The notes under the pieces: model-generated
The model's database searches: none
Told to the model about the DNA's origin: nothing
Seen by the model: the letters and a program-made list of their open reading frames with translations, nothing else
Source: Antitrichia curtipendula
Lineage: Eukaryota; Streptophyta; Bryopsida; Hypnales; Leucodontaceae
Reading direction: 5' to 3'
DNA: 64,000 nt
Assembly: GCA_951230915.1 (NCBI GenBank)
Contig: OX579634.1
Location: 19,308,725-19,372,724, forward strand
Shown: in pieces, positions 58,335 through 64,000 of the stretch
Numbering within the stretch: the stretch's first letter is position 1
How the letters are laid out: each line of letters begins with the position of its first letter
Translations under genes and position numbers: made by a program

Positions 58335-61300
58335 ATGGAAGGATTCTCAGAGAGATTACGGAAAGCCGTGGTGCGAATCTCAGCGACGCAGAAGAAGGAT
58401 TTGCGTTTATTGCCAGGGCTGGAGAAATCTCTCGTGCCTGTACTGGCCGTGGCGAGCACGTTCTATGGATTTGGCATCCTCATGCGACGCCTATTTTACC
58501 AGCTCGGAATTTTACGTCGAACTAGGTATACTTTCTGTCTTCCTTGCGCTTTCAATGATTTGCGTTGGCTGCTGCTAATCTACAAGAAAAAAAGGGAATT
58601 GGCCTAATGCCAGATGCACTTGTTTGTGTAAGTCTTGTTTTTCATCCAATTTCTATGCGAAGAAGTCGAGCTAAGTGAGCGCTTGCTGATCCCGTGACGC
58701 TAATTGATCGATGCTCAATGCTGGCTGTGTGTCTGCAGGCTCCCTGTGCCTGTGATTAGTGTCGGCAACTTGACATGGGGAGGGACAGGGAAGACTCCCA
58801 TGGTGGAGCATTTGGCTCGTCATTATGTTGCAGCTGGCGTGTGTCCGTTGATCCTCTCTCGGGTGCCTAATCTGTACCGTCGAAGTTATTCTGAATCTAC
58901 TAACCAAGATTTCATGCTTTTAGAATGACCAAATTGATGTATCATATTATGAAAATTATAACTCAGATGAGGCCAAAGTTTATGTCACCAGAATCAGTGA
59001 AGAATATTACATGTTTCTGTCCAAAAATACCAAATAGAATTAAACGAAAGTAAGCCCCATATGGCCTACTCAAATGTGCTACAAAATCATGAAGCCCACT
59101 CTGGGCCTCGTGATCCTTGAAGGGTTAAGGAACGATGCTGTGTAGCAATGACTACAGTGTTCAGTGTCTCGGGTTCATTGTTTTTCTCTCGTAGAAGTTT
59201 ATCATGTAAATTCATGTCAAACATGCCACAGACGTGTCGAATGACGGCCTAAGGTAACAGCCTGCAGGGTTACAGAGGAGGGGATGAAGTGCGTCTCCTT
59301 CAAATGCACCTTCAAGACACCCCTACTAGGTTTGGTGTTGGGTCAAATCGGGCAAAGGTAGCGCTTTCCATTCTCCAACAGAGTGTTGGACGGAGAACCT
59401 GCAATGGGCTTGATTCAATAACCACACAGAAATCAAAGAACCATGTGTGCAAATCCTGTGAAGAAACCACCGGGGTCGCAATTCTTGACGATGGGATGCA
59501 GGTCAGGGTCTCACTGCTGGTATTGTTTTTTTGCTTGTTAGTTGCTTCGTTTTTTGGATCCTGGTTGCTGGTGACCGTGACATCCATTTGAACATTTTGA
59601 GCTTGAAATTTTTCCGTATTTTTCTAGCACTGTGAGAGAACTTGTGCCAAAGAAAGAAGATACCGGAGAATTGGAGCATCTTGGCGATATCCTGATTATT
59701 GCTTGAATTAGCAGTTCGGCTCAAGGTGTTTGCCACTCTTTCAAGAATGTTATGATACTGATGCATGTTTATCAATTGTGTTGACTGGATTTAATTTGAC
59801 TCACACGTACTGAATGCTTTGGTTGATGCAGCACTGGGCACTGGAACGTAATTTGGAGATAGTGATGATCAACGCTGTGTCGTTGTGGGGAAACGGGAAA
59901 CTCGTACCACGGGGACCTATGCGAGAGTCCTTTGAAGCACTCAGGCGGGCACATGTGGTGGTTCTCCACCATTCTAAATTGGTACGCCCACTCTTTTTCC
60001 TTCACTAATAGAAACCCTCAGCCTCCCTTTGAACACCTAACCGTGTAAAACCTGTGTCAATTGTCTCAGAATTTAAGACAGTCTCAAAGTAAACCTTGCC
60101 AATTGTAATACTTTTATTAAAGCAGATCTGGGTTCTCTACTAGTGCTTTTACCTTTTTCTGCTAGAGTGACAATACCGTGAGCTCTTATTGCTTAAGTGT
60201 TAACAACTCTTATAAGTTACTTATCTGAACATGTGGGGATATGCAGGTGCCAGCTGACAAGCTAAAATCAGTTAGGCGTACATTAGAGCCTTTTTTGAAG
60301 AAAAGCTCCATTGTGCTAAGCAGTCACATGCGTCCTCTTTCCTTCTGGAGTCATACAAAACCAAGCAACTCACTATCAGAGCTTCCTTTACTGATAGTCA
60401 AAGACGCTGCGATCCTTTGTGTATCAGCGGTGGGGTGTCCAGAATCTCTTGAACTCGTCCTTTTGCAGGTGCTTACAATGGCCTGCCTACCCTGTAATAT
60501 CTCCTTATGTCGAGGGGAAGTCTCCATATGATTTTTGTGACCTAGAGTCAGTTCGTAAGAAAATGATATGAAGTTATCAGGCTTATGGATGGGGTGGGCT
60601 TTTGGGGGTTGCCAGGAAGGAGCTTCTCATGTTGAGCGATTAGATTTTAGTGATCATCACACGTTCAAGTATGAGGTGAGTTGTGCGTTCCACTTTGTGC
60701 AATTGATGTCATAACTTCATGGTCTATTTTCCTTCTTCTCCACGTATCCACATTTTCCAACTTTCAAGGTCTTGCACCAAGTCAATCTCTTTTAACCCCT
60801 AAAATCCCTGAGGGGACAAAACATAGGTGTGCTATACGACTTTCTCCACAGTTTGCATTGAATTAGAAAATGTTGGGGGTGATGATTAGAAATTATAGAC
60901 ACAGTCAAACTTCAAAATAATCTTTAATTATATTATTTATTTTTGAGGAGATGTTTAGATATCATTAGGGTTGAGCAATAACAAATGAATGAAAAATTGC
61001 GTACATGAAAATATGATGGATGAAATTGTGACACAATTTGCATTTGATATATAAGAGATCATAGATAACACGAGGAAATTTGCAGGAGCTGAGAGAAATT
61101 GGCGGTGTGTTTAAGCAGCTCCAATTGAGGTTTCCGTGCAAAAGGGTTATGCTTGTCACTACTGAGAAGGTGCGTCCACTTTGTCTTGAAATTGCATACA
61201 TTCAAGATGACCTTGAGAATTGAAAGGCTCATGAAGGTTATCAGACATCATAATTAGGTCTACTAATCAAGATCATCCATATATGTACATTTCAGTTTAT

Positions 61301-61993
61301 CTATGAGCTCACATCAAGTAGAGGGATTATGGGTTTATAGCCCTCTTTCGACTCACTGATTTATCGTAATAGTGTGTGATTAGTCATTTGTAATATATTT
61401 TAATTAGTGCAGGCTGAACTAAACTATCACTGTATTGTACACATTTCCATATTTTTCGTTGTGATACGAATTTTGCAGTGACAGTCATTTGCGAGAATAA
61501 ATCAGTGTTGCAACTGAGACAGTCTCAAAAACCGGACTTGGCATTGTGTTGTTTTGGAAAATGAAAACATGATTTTGCAATGCCAATAGAATATGCAAAG
61601 AAAATGGTGAGTTTAGTGTATACTAGTAAGGAGCCTGTTGCAATGCAACACCACCGAAAAGGTTTCGTCAATCTGCAAAGTTTCGCTGAGACGATGTCAC
61701 TAGGGTGTAGCAAGAACAAATGAATGGAAAACTGTGCGGATGAGAACGAGATACAATTTGCATTTGATACAAGCCTAACTTAAAAGGGAAAACAATGTTT
61801 GTGTTGGATGAAGGACTACATTCGGGATCCAGCAATTATGATTGAACTTGGACGGATGGGAGGTGGCGTCTTTGTACTTCATTCAATTCTGGAGATTGTA
61901 GAGCAGCATGGGAATAGTGAAGCTTTCAGAAAGCTTCTGACCACTGTTTGCTGTCAAAGGAGTGCCAAATCTACGGCGATGTTTTCCAATTGA
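58335..61993 (+). CDS. LPXK: Tetraacyldisaccharide 4'-kinase (plant LpxK), 8 exons
   Basis: Exons 58335-58525, 58739-58862, 59268-59501, 59832-59981, 60247-60468, 60616-60675, 61086-61169 and 61814-61993 join to 1245 nt, 414 residues, all GT/AG with matching phases. LpxK phosphorylates the 4' position of a tetraacyl-disaccharide in the lipid A route, using ATP. In plants the lipid-A-like pathway is mitochondrial. Seen here: an N-terminal segment with a hydrophobic stretch ([16 protein letters not shown]), the P-loop [12 protein letters not shown] (about 73-84), GYRGGDE, LDDGMQ (178-183), HHSKL, LDFSDHH (316-322) and TTEKDY, the family order. Angiosperm proteins usually read GNGKTP in the P-loop, this one GTGKTP. 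The length is close to family size. Two similar 85-bp segments precede exons 7 and 8. Confidence 0.93.
60964..61775. repeat. Paired ~85-bp direct repeats in LpxK introns 6 and 7
   Basis: The segments at about 60964-61050 and 61697-61775 share AACAAATGAATG, GATGA-A-GA---GA-ACAATTTG and CAATTTGCATTTGATA. Each stands shortly before a 3' splice site. This suggests a duplication inside the gene or two copies of a small repeat. TTAACCCCTAAAATCCCTGA at 60792 in intron 6 resembles a TTAA-family terminus. Confidence 0.6.
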
Positions 61994-62710
61994 CCAGTCA
62001 TAATTTGGATACTACCGTACTTGTGACTGACATGTTCATATGGTTGGAAGTTGGAACATCAGCTCGTTCAGTGCAACATGGTTGCGCCTTGCACTTTATG
62101 TGCGTGCCTGCATGTTACAGAACAAGTGCAATTACAGCTCTCTGAAGGGTCGGGACCAGTCTGACACATTGCATTAGACACATCACATTAGGGAGGGTCA
62201 TTTGCATTCATGATGTTTGGATGCGGCCAATCAATATTATCTTAGAGAGGTTTTTATTTTAGTAAAAGAGTATTGCTTTAGAGAAGTTTTACTGTACCAG
62301 ATTAAATAGGCCAATGCATGGTCACTGTCAGGTGCTTGCAATTGTTGAATGCTGTTCACAATACATACGCCGGGAGAAAATATTTTCTCGTAGAAACAGG
62401 CACACTGAGAATGGGCCGGTCTTTCAAGTAGGAAGACGAATGAACGCAGCTTCTGCTCATGGACGTATGGCCACATTCATCTTACGTTTACCGTAGGAAA
62501 GTTGAAGTTTTAATAGTGAGAGTAAGGGCTATATGTTTCCCAGTACCCATTCCGCGAGCAGACTCCTTCAAAACACCAGTGTTTCAGTGCTCCAACGAAT
62601 GTTCCAGTAAATGTTTCCCTTTCTGACACTTCGAAGATCAAGTTGCCGCACTTCCCACATCAAGGTCTTGATACGATCCAGTGAAAAGTGGTCTGGGAAG
62701 TTCAAAAAGG
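61994..62710. other. Intergenic between convergent LpxK and BAHD genes
   Basis: It holds the 3' untranslated regions of both genes. Nothing else is supported. Confidence 0.45.
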
Positions 62711-63678
62711 TTAACTGACCATCGTAAACTCGGTGTCGGCCATCAGCCTTTCCATTGGCTCTTCTTTCATGGACATGAAAACATTCACCGAGCCAGCGCC
62801 AACATGCCCCGGCAATGCCAAATTCCATTGATTATCTGCAGGACCTGCGAACATGGGCTTGCCGTATCCAAAATCTGCTTCGTAGAACGGCATCCTGTGC
62901 CAGCATCCTATACAAACATCCTTTTCCGAAATGGACGGCACGGGTAGGTGCTCCTGTGCCTCGCTCCACGCCCAGAAAGATTTAATGTTCGCATCCGTCA
63001 TCTTCAGAATACTTTCCCTGACCAGTTGTGCTGTAAATGCGAGAGGCTTGTCAAGTATGTCGCCGACTCTCGCGGGCATGCATGTCAGAATGATGGCGTT
63101 GCCAAAGTAACCCTCCGGCAGATTGGGTTTGATTCTCTTCCTGGTGTCGAGAGCGGTGAAGAATCTTGCTTCCTCGGAGGCCTCGCACGACTTTGCACGG
63201 ATGGCCGCCCTGAAAATATGGGCCGACAAGCTCTCGAAAGTGGTGTAGGAGCCCTGGATTCCGTCGCCGCGCGCGTCTGCCTTGATCTTTTTCAGCATCT
63301 CGGGGGTGAATGTGAACATCTTCTGCATCTCGGGAGTGAACGCGAACATCTTCTGCAGCGTTTGGGGCGACGTTGGTGGTTCCTGCTGAGGCTCTGGAGG
63401 GCAGGTTTCAGGCTCCACCCGTCCCTTGGAAGAGAGGAGGTGGTGGTCGAAATTTGGCAGCTGCGAAATCTCCTCCCCTTGTGCCAACTCTGTCCATGCT
63501 TTCACGAAATTTTGTGCAGAAATGCCATCGGCAACGGTGTGGTGGTTGGCCATACCCAGCGCGAAGCCACCGCATTGAACTTCGTCATCTGAACAGCCGA
63601 CACAGAACAACGAATACATCAATGTTCCGCAACGCGAAGACGGAATAATCTCGTTCTCCGGGTTCCAATTCAGCAACT
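62711..63678 (-). pseudogene. BAHD acyltransferase, 3' exon, probably frameshifted
   Basis: The minus-strand frame 63678-62711 holds the catalytic HHTVADG (HxxxDG), the central LPEGYFGNAI segment and the structural DFGYGKP (DFGWG) motif near the end. These define a BAHD acyl-CoA transferase, nearest in style to the hydroxycinnamoyl-transferase clade. Such enzymes move an acyl group from CoA to an alcohol or amine in the cytosol. The N-terminal half is missing: it must lie in an upstream exon beyond the right edge. A strong 3' splice site (TTCTGTGTCGGCTGTTCAG) ends at 63589, and the exon then reads MTKFN, the expected VTxFx, but CGGFALG lies one base out of phase. So either a single-base deletion near 63574 has broken the gene, or the junction uses another phase. 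A 30-base unit is duplicated at 63296-63355, adding ten residues. Confidence 0.7.
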
Positions 63679-64000
63679 ATTTAAACGTCTTTTAACGTTT
63701 TTCCAGCGTTGTACGTGTACTCGTAGCTTACGAACAGAAATTTTTAAAACGGAGTTGGTAAAAGGGAGTGAAAAAGGGAGTGTGAGACAATTAAAAACTA
63801 AATTTGCAAAAATTATGAGAACAGAAATAGTTTGTTTTCCAGTAATTAACTAGTATCATTGACGATTTAAGTGAACAATCCATGATGGATACAGCAATAT
63901 TAAATACATAATGGCAGGTTCAGTTTTCGAGGTAGATTTGTCACCATCCCATTGGAGAGTCAGAGAAAGTCAGAGAAGGATTATAACTGATAATTCATCC
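63679..64000. other. BAHD intron or 5' flank at the right edge
   Basis: AT-rich, presumably intron of the BAHD gene. A plus-strand frame from an ATG at 63911 stays open to the window end (30 codons, MAGSVFEVDLSPSHW...). This is too little to call a gene. Confidence 0.3.

Noticed and set aside
59100..59130. TTAA element end in LpxK intron 2 (TCCTTGAAGGGTTAAGG)
   Set aside because: Only a loose match to the termini and no opposite end; not reported as an element.
62948..63592. 214-codon plus-strand frame opposite the BAHD gene
   Set aside because: It is the antisense shadow of the GC-rich BAHD exon; the minus strand holds the conserved motifs.

Overview
The window is nuclear DNA of a land plant. 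It carries plant-type genes split by many introns: a PORR organelle RNA-binding protein, a type-A cytokinin response regulator, a BAHD acyltransferase and a plant LpxK. Introns follow GT/AG, and telo-box motifs (AACCCTAA) sit in the leaders of most genes. Gene density is low, about one gene per 8 kb, and the DNA between genes is AT-rich and full of small inverted-repeat transposons. I cannot fix the species. A bryophyte, lycophyte, fern or gymnosperm would all fit.

Layout. 1-1880 (minus): a hAT-transposase-like (KIAA1586-like) gene broken by three in-frame TAG stops. 2565-8300: repeats and one MITE. 8300-12374 (plus): type-A response regulator, 5 exons. 14313-18046: a cluster of TTAA-flanked elements, one of which holds a two-level nest. 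18643-20100 (minus): TIM8, 2 exons. 20300-32000: AT-rich repeats. 32164-41858 (plus): a 9-exon A1 aspartic protease of 498 residues, pieced together here from short exons. 42634-44230 (minus): a PORR protein with an in-frame, stop-free intron. 44561-45470: remnant of an unrecognised coding region. 45441-46138: two inverted Mutator-like MITEs around a 19-bp perfect hairpin. 46872-48230: a TTAA element and a MITE. 50200-53562 (plus): secretory EGF-like membrane protein, 3 exons, with a tandem-duplicated leader. 56700-57639: another TTAA element. 58335-61993 (plus): LpxK, 8 exons. 62711-63678 (minus): the 3' part of a BAHD acyltransferase, probably frameshifted.

The genes do not form one pathway. 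TIM8, the PORR protein and LpxK all act, or probably act, in mitochondria or plastids; the protease and the EGF protein enter the secretory route. The most unusual content is the mobile DNA: a family of short elements with TTAA target sites and CCCCTAAA termini (piggyBac-like signature), whose insertion sites can be checked against unfilled sister copies inside this same window.
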